A DNA stretch of 52,357 nt from Candidatus Brocadia sp. (GTDB lineage Bacteria; Planctomycetota; Brocadiia; Brocadiales; Brocadiaceae): assembly GCA_011525665.1 (NCBI GenBank), contig WYAU01000074.1, positions 1 to 52,357 on the forward strand. Reading direction: 5' to 3'. Both the position numbers and the translations under genes were made by a program. Position 1 is the first letter of the stretch, and each line of letters starts with the position of its first letter. The notes under the pieces are model-generated. The model saw nothing but the letters and a program-made list of their open reading frames with translations. It made no database searches and was not told the origin of the DNA. Below are positions 1 to 8,531 of the stretch, piece after piece.

Positions 1-91
1 AAGGATACCATATAGTATGCTGTTCTCAACCCTTATTTTTCAGGCTATTCCGGTCACACCAACCTCACTTCCCTTACGGAGTGCTGGTTAG

Positions 92-190
92 CTGGTGTTT
101 GCTCTATTTTTCGCGCAACTTATGTGTGATTATATCAATTGGTATGAAGCAATCCTTAATGCAATTGATTCAGCCAAAATTAAACCTTGA
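92..190 (+). pseudogene. Possible 3' remnant of a protein gene
   Basis: A 32-codon open stretch, with a stop immediately upstream, ends in CDYINWYEAILNAIDSAKIKP-like text (from about 122 to the stop at 188-190). The composition looks like the C-terminus of a real protein, possibly a transposase, but there is no start codon with a ribosome site and the 5' part is missing. An overlapping 80-codon frame (81-323) has no better support. I cannot name the family. Confidence 0.2.
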
Positions 191-408
191 CCAAAATAAT
201 CTGTTCAAAAAAATAATAGTAGTGGTAAGTTGGGTAAAGCAAAACCCAACAATTAATTATAACAAGAAAATAATGCATACCGCAGATCACGTGCAAAAGG
301 TGCAACTTTCTTTTTCACAGTAGTAACGTATAAGAGAAATAATATACTATAACTAAAACAACGTGATCGAAGAATTGTGCGCGAACTTTTATCTTTGAAA
401 TTTATAGA

Positions 409-437
409 TTGACATAAAATTTTAAAGATGTTATTAA
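409..437 (+). promoter_or_regulatory. Sigma-70-type promoter for the riboswitch leader
   Basis: TTGACA at 409-414 is a perfect -35 box. It is separated by 17 bases from TATTAA at 432-437, which matches four of six -10 positions. Transcription would start near 444, about 30 bases before the riboswitch aptamer. Position and spacing are seen; promoter activity is inferred. Confidence 0.55.
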
Positions 438-471
438 TATCGATAATCAGCGATTCAGAAAAAAATAAATA

Positions 472-600
472 TTTCGATAAGGGCAAACCCTGAGTGATCA
501 GGGGGCGCAAAGCAAAGGGTCTTTAATTAAGTTCAGAGTCCGGGGTTCTGCGTTTAGAGTTTAAAGACGCGACTTATAAGACAGCCTTACTGCCGAAGGT
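472..600 (+). promoter_or_regulatory. Cyclic di-GMP-I (GEMM-I) riboswitch
   Basis: The conserved GEMM-I blocks occur in order. GGGCAAACC is at 481-489. The P2 hairpin CCCTGA / TCAGGG is closed by a GNRA tetraloop, GTGA (494-497). The GCAAAGC block follows at 507-513. P3 is formed by GGGTCTT (517-523) pairing with AAGACAGCC (578-586), with a long variable extension between. The aptamer ends in TGCCGAA at 591-597. The 5' strand GGGCAAACC is the same as in the c-di-GMP-binding Vc2 aptamer, which favours c-di-GMP over cGAMP, although I cannot place the specificity base with certainty. The 3' end overlaps a terminator, and the next gene is the AsmA-like protein at 810. Confidence 0.85.
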
Positions 601-640
601 GTTTTTCATGAACATTTTTGCAGTTAGGCTTTTTTGTTTT
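583..640 (+). terminator. Riboswitch expression-platform terminator
   Basis: AGCCTTACTGC (583-593) can pair with GCAGTTAGGCT (620-630) with one mismatch, followed by TTTTTTGTTTT-like sequence from 629 to 640. The 5' arm is the same sequence that completes the riboswitch P3/P1 region, so aptamer folding and terminator folding are mutually exclusive. Inference: ligand binding would prevent termination and turn the downstream gene on. Confidence 0.8.
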
Positions 641-809
641 AAAGTGATATCTGCCTGGTTGTATTGAGTTTCCCATCGGTGACCCCAAGGCATTCGACTA
701 CCAAACTGCCGTCAGGATTGATGCTGGTGTTCTGAGGCAGGAGAGAGGCAGATGAGATAAAGTATCGTCTAAAATAAATGAACTAATACGCTAGAAAGGG
801 AGCCATTAT

Positions 810-1601
810 ATGAGAAATATCATTAAAATTCCCCTCATTGCAATCCCTTCAATAATCCTTATCGTTTTTGTTTTTTTCTCAGTCTTTATCAATACCATCG
901 TTAAGAAAAGTGTTGCGTCCTTTGGACCAAAGATTACCCAAACTCCCATAAGTCTTCAAAAAGTTAAGATATCACTCCTTTCCGGACATAGCGAAATACA
1001 CGGACTTGTCATAGGCAATCCCGAAGGCTTTTATACTGATTCTGCATTAAAATTCGATACTGTTGTCATAGATATCAGACCCCTTTCCATTTTCTCTGAT
1101 AAAGTAATCATCCGAAACATCCTTATCGACAGCCCTGAGATAACGTATGAAACATCCGTTGAAGGAAGCAACATTGGCAAGATTAAAAAAAATGTTGAAT
1201 CATATTCCTCATCATCCCGTTCACAAACAACCGCGCCTGGTGAATCATCAAACGGACACAAGGAAACGAAACAAGTGCACATAGACACCTTTGTGCTTCA
1301 AAATGGGAAAATACGGCTGAGCACAAAGTTATTGCAGGGGAAAACGCTGGACATACCGCTTACGAAAGTGCAACTTCGTGATATTGGAAAAGAGTCCGGC
1401 AGTGCAAGCTTTCCCGTAGTCATTGAGAAGTTAGCTGATGCAATATACAAGGCAATTCTCGAAGCGGTCACGGGATCGGGCAAAACTATTGAAAAGGGTG
1501 TTGATGCCGTGACTGATTCGGCCAAAGAGATTGACGAAACAGCAAAGGAGGGCTTGTCGAAAGCAATAGAGGGAATGAAAAAACTGTTTGACAAAAAGTA
1601 A
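810..1601 (+). CDS. AsmA-like envelope protein, riboswitch-controlled
   Basis: A 263-residue protein with an uncleaved N-terminal membrane anchor (residues about 7-30, very rich in Ile, Val and Phe). A periplasmic region follows that resembles the N-terminal repeat of AsmA/DUF748 proteins (residues about 45-115: a GxSEIHGLVIGNPEGF-type turn, then a beta strand on associated 'IDSPEITYE' text). A Ser/Thr-rich linker lies at about 130-155, and the C-terminus is Lys/Glu-rich and amphipathic. AGAAAGGGAG lies just before the ATG and fixes the start. AsmA-family proteins act in the envelope, in outer-membrane lipid or protein homeostasis; the exact role here is unknown. It is the first gene after the c-di-GMP riboswitch and stands alone, with about 540 bases to the next gene. 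The protein is far shorter than E. coli AsmA, so it is a minimal member or a distant relative. Confidence 0.6.
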   Translation: MRNIIKIPLIAIPSIILIVFVFFSVFINTIVKKSVASFGPKITQTPISLQKVKISLLSGHSEIHGLVIGNPEGFYTDSALKFDTVVIDIRPLSIFSDKVIIRNILIDSPEITYETSVEGSNIGKIKKNVESYSSSSRSQTTAPGESSNGHKETKQVHIDTFVLQNGKIRLSTKLLQGKTLDIPLTKVQLRDIGKESGSASFPVVIEKLADAIYKAILEAVTGSGKTIEKGVDAVTDSAKEIDETAKEGLSKAIEGMKKLFDKK

Positions 1602-2138
1602 TACCTGCCGGAAAAACACTGCTTGTAGCCGGTATCGTCAACCGGCAAGAAGCCTCGCTCGCTATCAATTAAGAATCTTGGGGTTCTCTTCGTATGGCTG
1701 AGGATAACTTACCCTACACCAAACGTCTATATCCTATTACGGGTGGCGAGATTATCAGGCTGTGAGCCAACAATATCCACGAAACTCTCAGTATCAAGCT
1801 TCATTCCTGCAACATCCTTGCGTTTATCTTTAACACAGCGTCAAAACAAACTCACTTCCCCGTTTCGGACTTCAGATTTATCTTGAGAATATTTTCCGAA
1901 TCGCTTAAATATACAAGGAATTTCAATGCTGCGATTGTAGAGCGAAGAGGCTCTTCGCTCTACATTGAGAAAGTAGCCGAAGTAAAATCAGCAATTCGTT
2001 TTTTATAGGGATGAATTGATAGATAGGAATTGTTATGTAAACACATTAAGATGTGATAGAATTATTCAAGAAATTTATTGAATTTTAGTCCTTTTGATTC
2101 TTTACACATTGCCTGTGCGGAAAAAGGAGAAATAAGAT
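1602..2138. other. Intergenic region with a palindrome and a possible gene remnant
   Basis: No convincing gene was found. On the minus strand about 40 codons (roughly 1728-1850) read like protein, including DVAGMKLDTESFVDIVGSQP, but lack a ribosome site and look like a fragment. A 29-base palindrome lies at 1936-1964. An AT-rich stretch before 2139 probably carries the promoter of the next gene, but no clear boxes were seen. Confidence 0.4.
1936..1964. repeat. Palindromic repeat with TGTAGAG ends
   Basis: TGTAGAGCGAAGAG (1936-1949), one G, then the exact reverse complement (1951-1964). Its outer TGTAGAG/CTCTACA bases are shared with the 32-base palindrome at 44785-44816, which suggests one dispersed repeat family. 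There is no T-run, so it is not an obvious terminator. Confidence 0.7.
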
Positions 2139-2902
2139 ATGGGGACATTAAAAATACTTGCGGGTGGGAAATCTCCTCAAGCCCAGGCACAAGCTCGCGG
2201 CAAGTTATTCGAAGAATTAATGTCTAAGGTTTTACGTCACTGTGGTTATAGTATTGATCGCATTCCAAACGTTAATTATTCAGAAATGGAAATTGATAGA
2301 GAGGGAAAAGCTATTGCAACAGGTATCTCACTTTATGCTGAATGCAAGTGCTATGTGACACTGAAATTGATTCTCCAAAACTACAAGCATTCTATGGTAA
2401 ATATATGGCAATGTGGCTAAGAGATAAACGATATCAAGGTCTCTTTATAGCGCTGCCAGGCGTTAACAACCACGCGAAGGGATTCTATCGAGAGAACTGC
2501 GAGGGAAAATCAGAAATAACAGTTAGGCTATTACAGGAAGATGAGGTACTGGAAGCCGTCTTCCAAACCCAAACAGTTGTACAACCAGATGTAATTTCCA
2601 GAACCATTGAAAAACAGATGAGAACTCCAGGTGATTGGCTTCTACTGTATACCGACAAGGGCTTATTTTGGGTACAATGTATCATTCCTCAGGGAGGAGG
2701 AATCCCAAGTGAAATTGCACTTTTTGATGCAGTGGGAAACTCGCTTTCAGATAGGGCAACACGTGAGTATCTGACACATCTATACCCCGAACTTAATGAT
2801 TTAAAAAAAATCGTAATCGGAAGCTCTATTGTCTTACAGCCATCTAACATACCACAAGATGTAGAAGAAACAGCCCGTTTATCAATTCAGACTTTATTTT
2901 AA
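2139..2902 (+). pseudogene. Frameshifted PD-(D/E)XK restriction-endonuclease-like gene
   Basis: Two overlapping frames together make one protein of about 253 residues. Frame one (from ATG 2139, after AAAAAGGAG) gives RGKLFEELMSKVLRHCGYSID and then an acidic strand and a LYAECK motif, the usual Asp...Glu-x-Lys core of PD-(D/E)XK nucleases of Mrr-like type. The sense then passes at about 2355 into the other frame, which continues DSPKLQAFYGKYMAMWLRDK and a C-terminal region ending at 2902. One base is missing at 2355-2356. Nuclease folds of this kind often sit at the N-terminus of defence NTPases or in type IV restriction enzymes. The C-terminal part (GDWLLLYTDKGLFWVQC) is not one I can name. 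This is either a decayed defence gene or a sequencing error. The gene is isolated from others. Confidence 0.6.
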
Positions 2903-2910
2903 ACATAATT

Positions 2911-3045
2911 ATGGCCATAGTGAAATCAGAAAATCTCGAACTTGATATGTCTCTCCGGCGGGACAATCGTGAGGGTATTGTTTATGATCTCGTATTTCAA
3001 CGGCGGGGTATGCCGGTCGTTAATGATTCAATAATTAAACGATGA
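2911..3045 (+). CDS. Possible 44-residue small protein or fragment
   Basis: ATG at 2911 opens a 44-codon frame (begins MAIVKSENLELDMSLRRDN, ends at TGA 3043-3045), just 8 bases after the nuclease-like gene. The protein text is plausible and charged, but there is no clear ribosome site and no recognisable family. It could be a remnant from the same decayed locus. Confidence 0.2.
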   Translation: MAIVKSENLELDMSLRRDNREGIVYDLVFQRRGMPVVNDSIIKR

Positions 3046-3153
3046 TTTTAATACTCTCAAACAAAGGTCGCCTGAACAACCCCGGAAAAAATCAAACTTG
3101 CGAATACCTGAAGATTTTAAGCGGCATAATGGCTGTTACCGCAGGACAATCCC

Positions 3154-3840
3154 ATGACAAAAGAAAAAATCCTTATTGTAGATGACGAGCAGGACCTTGT
3201 AAAATTAATACGATACCACCTTGAAAAAGAGGGTTATAAAATAATCTCCACCTTCAATGGCGAAGACGCGTTGTTTCTGGCCAGAAAAGAACGGCCGGAA
3301 CTTATGATATTAGACCTCATGTTACCGGGGATTGATGGTCTGGAGGTATGCAAAAAATTAAAGGCGGACCAGGAGCTTGCCGGCACTGCCATTGTGATGT
3401 TAACCGCAAAAGGAGAGGAGGCCGATATAACGATGGGTTTGAAACTGGGCGCGGACGATTATATGACAAAGCCCTTCAGCCCAAAAGAACTCGTGGCGCG
3501 CGTGCAGGCAGTCCTCAGGCGAATAAAAAGCGCTTCAACGGCAAAAGATTATATTGCAATAGAGACCCTCACGATCGATTTGTATAAGCATGAGGTAATG
3601 ATAAAGAACGAACCCATTCCCCTGACCCTTACAGAATTCAAACTGCTCCACCACCTTGCCAGCAGGCCTGGACGTGTATTCACACGCGATCAATTACTCG
3701 ACGCAGTTTCCGGAGCTGAAACATGCGTCATTGACCGGACGATAGACGTACACATCGCTTCCCTGAGAAAGAAATTAAAGGCCTTCTCAAATAATTGTAT
3801 AATCACGATACGGGGAATCGGTTACAAATTCAGGGAGTAA
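3154..3840 (+). CDS. PhoB/OmpR-family response regulator
   Basis: A 228-residue protein with a receiver domain (residues about 5-118) and a winged-helix DNA-binding domain (about 130-227). The acidic pocket is DDE at 10-12, the phosphate acceptor is D54 in MILDLMLPG, and the conserved Lys is in the TKPFSPKE motif. The C-terminal domain has the usual TLTEFKLLHHLASRPGRVFT and RGIGYKF ends of the OmpR/PhoB family. It is a transcription factor activated by phosphorylation. It is followed six bases later by its cognate kinase, so the two form an operon. The closest type is PhoB (phosphate), but no pst or phosphatase genes are nearby to confirm the signal. Confidence 0.9.
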   Translation: MTKEKILIVDDEQDLVKLIRYHLEKEGYKIISTFNGEDALFLARKERPELMILDLMLPGIDGLEVCKKLKADQELAGTAIVMLTAKGEEADITMGLKLGADDYMTKPFSPKELVARVQAVLRRIKSASTAKDYIAIETLTIDLYKHEVMIKNEPIPLTLTEFKLLHHLASRPGRVFTRDQLLDAVSGAETCVIDRTIDVHIASLRKKLKAFSNNCIITIRGIGYKFRE

Positions 3841-3846
3841 ATCATT

Positions 3847-5274
3847 ATGGTTAAAAATAAATTATTCTGGAAGATTTTTACCAGTTTTGCCGCCCTTTTT
3901 TCCCTCAGCCTTGCATGCCTGGGATATCTTGTAAGCACGGTCATAAAAGGGTATTACTCAAATCCTCCCCTCGGAAATGACGGGTCAGATGGTAAGAGAA
4001 TCATTTTCTCCATACTTCTTATTTTCGCGATAACTATGGCTGCCGGTTTCGTCATTGTAAAAATACACACATCCCCGCTGGTAGCCATCACTCACATAGC
4101 GCAAAATTTTGCACAAGGCAATTTTACAAGAAAAGCAGAGCGCGCTTCCTCGGATGAGATGGGAGACCTGGCAAAGGCGATTAATACGATAGGCATCGAG
4201 CTTCAATCCAGAACGCAAACTATTTTGGATGATAAAAACAAACTGGACGCTATTATGGCTCACATGAGCGATGCCATTATTACCATAGACATGGAGGAAC
4301 GAATTACCCTCATCAACAATGCAGCAAAAACCATGTTTGGCATACAGAAGGTCGTTTTGGACAAGGACTATTTGTGGGAAAAGGTACGGAATGAAAAACT
4401 CTGCACTCTGGCCAGAGAAATCATAAAAACCCAGGCAACCAGGACATCCGAAATCGAGATTGCTTCTCCTGAAAAGAAATTACTGCAAATACACCTTTCC
4501 CCCATTCAGATCGATAAAAATACTTACGGAATACTCATGGTTTTCCATGACATTACCGAATTACGGAAATTGGAAAATACCCGCAAAGAATTCGTTGCCA
4601 ATGTATCCCACGAATTAAGGACCCCCCTCGCCTCCATTAAAGGATACGTTGAAACATTGCTCGGAAACAATGCGCTCCGGTACGAAGACACACAGGAATT
4701 TCTTGCCATTATTATGAAACATACCCGGCGGCTCGACAACCTGATCAAGGATATCCTGGAATTATCCAGGCTGGACTCCCATGATTTAAAGATAGAGCTT
4801 CACGCTTTGGACATACATCCCTGTATAAAAAACATTTTTTCACAGTATCAGGAACACTGTGCGGGAAAAAACCAAACTTTTGAGCTGGATATGCCCCATC
4901 ACATACCGGCGGTAGAGACAAATGAATACCTTTTGCGCCAGTTGCTGACCAACCTGCTCGACAATGCTATAAAGTATACCCCGAAAAACGGCAAAATAGG
5001 CCTGAAGGTTGAACCCATCAATAAGTCCGTCCGCTTTGAAGTATCAGACACCGGAATCGGTATTCCTCAAGAGCATATCCCCCGGATTTTCGAAAGGTTT
5101 TACCGTGTTGATCCTGCCCGCTCACGTGAAATGGGAGGAACGGGTCTGGGGCTTTCTATCGTGAAACATATCGTCGGCCTTCATCACGGACAAATAAAAG
5201 TTGAAAGCAAAGTAGGATCAGGAAGTAGATTTCTTATAACACTTCCGCAACAGCAGACAAAACAGCCGGTATGA
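3847..5274 (+). CDS. PhoR-type membrane sensor histidine kinase
   Basis: A 475-residue kinase. Two N-terminal membrane helices (about 8-32 and 50-72) flank a very short outer loop of about 17 residues, so it probably senses through the membrane or internally rather than with a large periplasmic domain. A HAMP linker follows (73-125), then a PAS domain (about 130-240), a HisKA domain with the phosphorylated histidine H255 in VSHELRTP, and a HATPase_c domain with the N box (LLTNLLDNAIKYTP, near 366-379), G1 (DTGIGIP, near 401) and G2 (GGTGLGLSIVKH). It autophosphorylates and transfers to the regulator encoded just upstream. The domain order is that of PhoR. Confidence 0.9.
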   Translation: MVKNKLFWKIFTSFAALFSLSLACLGYLVSTVIKGYYSNPPLGNDGSDGKRIIFSILLIFAITMAAGFVIVKIHTSPLVAITHIAQNFAQGNFTRKAERASSDEMGDLAKAINTIGIELQSRTQTILDDKNKLDAIMAHMSDAIITIDMEERITLINNAAKTMFGIQKVVLDKDYLWEKVRNEKLCTLAREIIKTQATRTSEIEIASPEKKLLQIHLSPIQIDKNTYGILMVFHDITELRKLENTRKEFVANVSHELRTPLASIKGYVETLLGNNALRYEDTQEFLAIIMKHTRRLDNLIKDILELSRLDSHDLKIELHALDIHPCIKNIFSQYQEHCAGKNQTFELDMPHHIPAVETNEYLLRQLLTNLLDNAIKYTPKNGKIGLKVEPINKSVRFEVSDTGIGIPQEHIPRIFERFYRVDPARSREMGGTGLGLSIVKHIVGLHHGQIKVESKVGSGSRFLITLPQQQTKQPV

Positions 5275-5546
5275 TTTCAACCGGCGGGTTAGTACACTTG
5301 TCCCCTTATGATAAGGTATTGGCCGTATCGAAGGGCTGAGGTTATGTTTATGAAGATGGTTGCCGTTGGGATGGCTGTGGTATCCGTAATGAGAAAATGC
5401 ATGAAATTACTGCATTAATTATGGAAAAATAAATTTTGTTATAGTATTAAAAGGAAAAAAACACTATAATTAGTGAATTCTCTTTTCCCCTGCTTTTTGT
5501 ATAATATTTATCTACATTATTTCTTAAATTATTATTATCACTGTAT

Positions 5547-6239
5547 ATGGCATTTATCATAGCCAGCTTCGAACGGCTTCTTTATATCTACGAACATATT
5601 TTCTGGCTTAAAGAACTTATTACACTATTAAAATCAACGCTTTTTTTCCTGCTGGTAGCCTGGAGTTTGAACAAAAAGCGCAAAACAGAACTTCTCTTCA
5701 TTCTTTCTGCCTGTATTGGCATGGCCTGTGTCTATTTCGGCGATAACGAATATTGGAGCGACAATGATATCCTTAAATTTATCGCCCCGTCTTCATTATA
5801 TATTTGCTTTAAGACAAAGGAGTACGAGAGAAACAGTGCCTTGTTTGCATTTCTTGGCCCTTATGCACTCGTATCGTATGAATTTTACCGTGGTTTTGAA
5901 TACATAATAATATCTTTGATTATCTATGCTTTGATTGTGATTGGCATTATTCTTGTAAAAAGCAACTTTTCCCTTTCTTTGTCTATTAGTATCATCGTAG
6001 GTCTTTGCTTTAACTATATCGGAATTGTCGCACCTCCGAGTACAAGTGAACTTCTTTTTAATCCGGCAATAACCGCATTAGCAACCATTGGGGTTGGATG
6101 GTATTACAAAAATCCTCTTTACGTAGTCTTTCTGAAAACTTTTTGGTTTACCCTTGTTTGCTTTGCCTATTTCGGTAGCTGGATGTTTCACCTGCTAAAG
6201 CTTTTAATTTCTTCTTTTCACCAGGAAAGCGTTCATTAG
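5547..6239 (+). CDS. Multi-pass membrane protein of unknown function
   Basis: A 230-residue, very hydrophobic protein with about six predicted membrane helices (clusters near 18-40, 48-63, 95-110, 118-137, 142-163 and 196-220). It has no motif I recognise. The start lacks a good ribosome site (ATG at 5547 after TATCACTGTAT), and the upstream 270 bases are AT-rich without genes. Codon use is richer in TTT, ATT and TAT than neighbouring genes, although this is also expected for a membrane protein. The gene stands alone. Its frame is long and consistent with coding, but the function is unknown. Confidence 0.55.
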   Translation: MAFIIASFERLLYIYEHIFWLKELITLLKSTLFFLLVAWSLNKKRKTELLFILSACIGMACVYFGDNEYWSDNDILKFIAPSSLYICFKTKEYERNSALFAFLGPYALVSYEFYRGFEYIIISLIIYALIVIGIILVKSNFSLSLSISIIVGLCFNYIGIVAPPSTSELLFNPAITALATIGVGWYYKNPLYVVFLKTFWFTLVCFAYFGSWMFHLLKLLISSFHQESVH

Positions 6240-6317
6240 ATAACGTAAGGCGTCGTTATTCACTCGTTAGTGTTTATTCTGACTTTGACGTTACCCTTGG
6301 CTTACCCTCCATTTGCC

Positions 6318-6346
6318 TTGACATGGCGTGACTCCTTGCCTATAAT
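6318..6346 (+). promoter_or_regulatory. Perfect consensus sigma-70 promoter
   Basis: TTGACA (6318-6323), a 17-base spacer and TATAAT (6341-6346): every position matches the consensus. Transcription would start near 6353, giving a leader of about 130 bases before the PH-domain gene at 6484. Confidence 0.75.
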
Positions 6347-6483
6347 TCACCTACATAACTCTCAACTTTTTTTGAATAAGGTCGACAGTGCATTAACGTA
6401 GATCGAATCGAAAAGTTGCCAGAACCACGCATTTGATGGAAAGTCTTATAGTGAATATTCGGTCTCTCTAACCTCCAAAAGCC

Positions 6484-6963
6484 ATGAAAATGGGAACTGT
6501 CTTTACCAAGAACACAGAAACTATCCAATCCTTCAGGCCATGTATTCAGCAACAGTGGTTAATCCTCCTTCTTTTAGCATCTTCTGTCTTTTTGGCTTTC
6601 ACCGCATTTGGGATACATACTTTTGTGGGCTTGATTATTGTGTCTGTGAGTGGCCTTATTCTTCTTTTTATCGTTCTTTCCTTCTGCACAACGAGATATA
6701 TTATCACAAATCAGGGAATTTTGATCAGAAAAGGCCCTTTTTCAAGAAAATTTAAGGAAATACCCTATTGCGATATCACCAATATCTCGATCAGACAGGG
6801 AAAGATACAAAAACGGTTAAGGATTGGTAATCTCACGATAAGCGCCGGTGACGTCAAGAGAGTCCTGAAGAGTATTAAAAATCCCCACAAAATAAAAGAA
6901 CTTATGACCAAGGAAAAGGCATCGGCGTATGAAAGACGCACCTTGTTGAGAAAGATACTCTAG
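6484..6963 (+). CDS. bPH2-domain membrane protein (YdbS/YdbT-like)
   Basis: A 159-residue protein with two adjacent membrane helices (about 24-45 and 48-70) followed by a bacterial PH domain of the bPH2 (PF03703) type. Key text is TTRYIITNQGILIRKGPFSR, then a beta strand with IPYCDITNISIRQG and RLRIGNLTIS. Such proteins are membrane-anchored with the PH fold in the cytoplasm; their ligand is usually unknown. The leader from 6353 to 6483 has no other gene. There is only a weak ribosome site before ATG 6484; the in-frame ATG at 6490 is an alternative start. The next gene, encoding the TPR protein, begins about 110 bases later and could be co-transcribed. Confidence 0.75.
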   Translation: MKMGTVFTKNTETIQSFRPCIQQQWLILLLLASSVFLAFTAFGIHTFVGLIIVSVSGLILLFIVLSFCTTRYIITNQGILIRKGPFSRKFKEIPYCDITNISIRQGKIQKRLRIGNLTISAGDVKRVLKSIKNPHKIKELMTKEKASAYERRTLLRKIL

Positions 6964-7072
6964 CTCCGCTCGGCATTTTACCATGCTCAGACATTTCAAA
7001 ACCGAACGTTGCCATCAACAAACGCATCTCCCGGCTTCTCACGGAAAGGGAGAAAAACCGGCGGGGAAGAAG

Positions 7073-8470
7073 ATGTTTTTCCCGGTCGGTACGATACGAT
7101 ACTTCTTTTTCGCCATGCTCGGTGTTTCATCCTTCTTATGCACGAGCCGTGCAATACCTGCATCTCCCGAAGAGGGCATCACCGACAAAGAAATAATCAG
7201 AAAATATCAGAAAATAATACTGCAGGAACCCTCCCATCTTAACGCTCACTTTAACCTTGGCATCCTGTACAGTCGAAACGGGCGTTTCGACGAAGCCGTT
7301 CGTGAATTCAATAAAGTCCTTGAAATAAATCCCAATGACGCCGAGGCGTATTACAACCTGGGAAATATTTTTAATAAAAAAGCCCTTTTCGATGAGGCTA
7401 TCATGTCCTATAAAAAAGCGCTTGCTATTAATCCGGACGATGCAGAGGTATTTCATAATTTAGGAAATGCCTATGCCAGAAAAGGGATGGCAGATGATGC
7501 TATTTCCTCTTACAAGAAGGCCGTTGAGATCAAGCCCAACCTCGCAGAAAGCCATAAAAGCATGGCATACCTCTACAAGCAAAAAGGGCAATTATCTGAC
7601 GCTGTTTCCTCTTTTGAAAAAGCCGTTAATTTCACCCCCAGGGATATCAGCCTGCTTTTTGACCTGGCCTCCTCGTATGAATTAAACGGGTCGCAGCACA
7701 ACGCCATTCTCACCTATGAAAGGGCGCTGGCCCTGGACCCTCACCACAAAGAGGCAAAAAACAGACTCGCTATGCTCTATAACAATAAAGGGGTATCCCT
7801 TGCATTACAGGGGAGAAAGGACGAAGCAATCGCTGCATATAAAGAAGCCCTGCAAAACAACGAGGCTTTTAAAGAGGTGTACAATAATCTCGGCGCCACC
7901 TACGTTGATAAAGGAATGATCGATGACGCAATTGCCACATACAAAAAGGCGATTGAAATCAGCCCGGATTTCGGAGAAGCCTATAATAACCTGGGCGTTG
8001 CCTATACAAAAAACCGGGCGTACGATGACGCCCTTTCCGCATTTAAGAAGGCTCTGGCTTTAAACAAAAATCATGCAGGTGCGCATTTTAACTTAGGAGT
8101 GATCTATGCGGACAAAGGAATGAATCCAGAAGCCATCGCGGAATATAATGAAGTTTTACGGCTTACTCCCAACGATCTCTCGGCTCTTTACAATCGCGGC
8201 GTACTTTTCCTGGAAACCGGCAGGCTGCATGACGCTTTGGCTGATATGAAAAAAATACTCGAGCATAATCCAAAGGTGGCCGCCGCCCATCATAAGCTGG
8301 GAGATATTTATCAAAAGCAGGGACGTATCGATGATGCAATTGCTGAATATAAGCGGGCACTAGAAATCTCTCCCGGCCTTCAGGAGGCATTTCAGAGTAT
8401 GGAGGAATCTTACCAGTTGAAGGAAAAAACGGACAAGCACAAAACTATCGGGAAGGTAAAGCAAAAGTAA
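7073..8470 (+). CDS. Secreted or membrane-anchored TPR-repeat protein
   Basis: About 465 residues from ATG 7073, which follows GGGGAAGAAG. The frame is open further upstream (to 6983), but the 7073 start yields a proper signal peptide (hydrophobic core about 8-22: RYFFFAMLGVSSFLCTS), so it is preferred. From about residue 45 there are eleven full tetratricopeptide repeats of 34 residues plus one partial one, with consensus text such as AEAYYNLGNIF and DEAIMSYKKALAINPDD. The sixth repeat carries an insertion (NNKGVSLALQGRKDEAI). TPR arrays are scaffolds for protein binding; the partner is unknown. The C-terminus is Lys-rich. The gene is convergent with the sugar transferase gene, with only about 60 bases between. 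Confidence 0.85.
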   Translation: MFFPVGTIRYFFFAMLGVSSFLCTSRAIPASPEEGITDKEIIRKYQKIILQEPSHLNAHFNLGILYSRNGRFDEAVREFNKVLEINPNDAEAYYNLGNIFNKKALFDEAIMSYKKALAINPDDAEVFHNLGNAYARKGMADDAISSYKKAVEIKPNLAESHKSMAYLYKQKGQLSDAVSSFEKAVNFTPRDISLLFDLASSYELNGSQHNAILTYERALALDPHHKEAKNRLAMLYNNKGVSLALQGRKDEAIAAYKEALQNNEAFKEVYNNLGATYVDKGMIDDAIATYKKAIEISPDFGEAYNNLGVAYTKNRAYDDALSAFKKALALNKNHAGAHFNLGVIYADKGMNPEAIAEYNEVLRLTPNDLSALYNRGVLFLETGRLHDALADMKKILEHNPKVAAAHHKLGDIYQKQGRIDDAIAEYKRALEISPGLQEAFQSMEESYQLKEKTDKHKTIGKVKQK

Positions 8471-8531
8471 ACTCCCGCATTAGGATGACATTTTTCCATG
8501 CTCTCCCATGGGCCTCCGGTCCCTGCATGCT

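Noticed and set aside
81-510. Open frames in both directions before the riboswitch
   Set aside because: Poor protein text and no ribosome sites; the minus frame covers the aptamer and is a shadow.
639-745. Minus-strand protein-like text (SINPDGSLVVECLGVTDGK...)
   Set aside because: Only about 35 codons, no start or ribosome site; overlaps the long riboswitch leader. Possibly a gene remnant, but not reportable as a gene.
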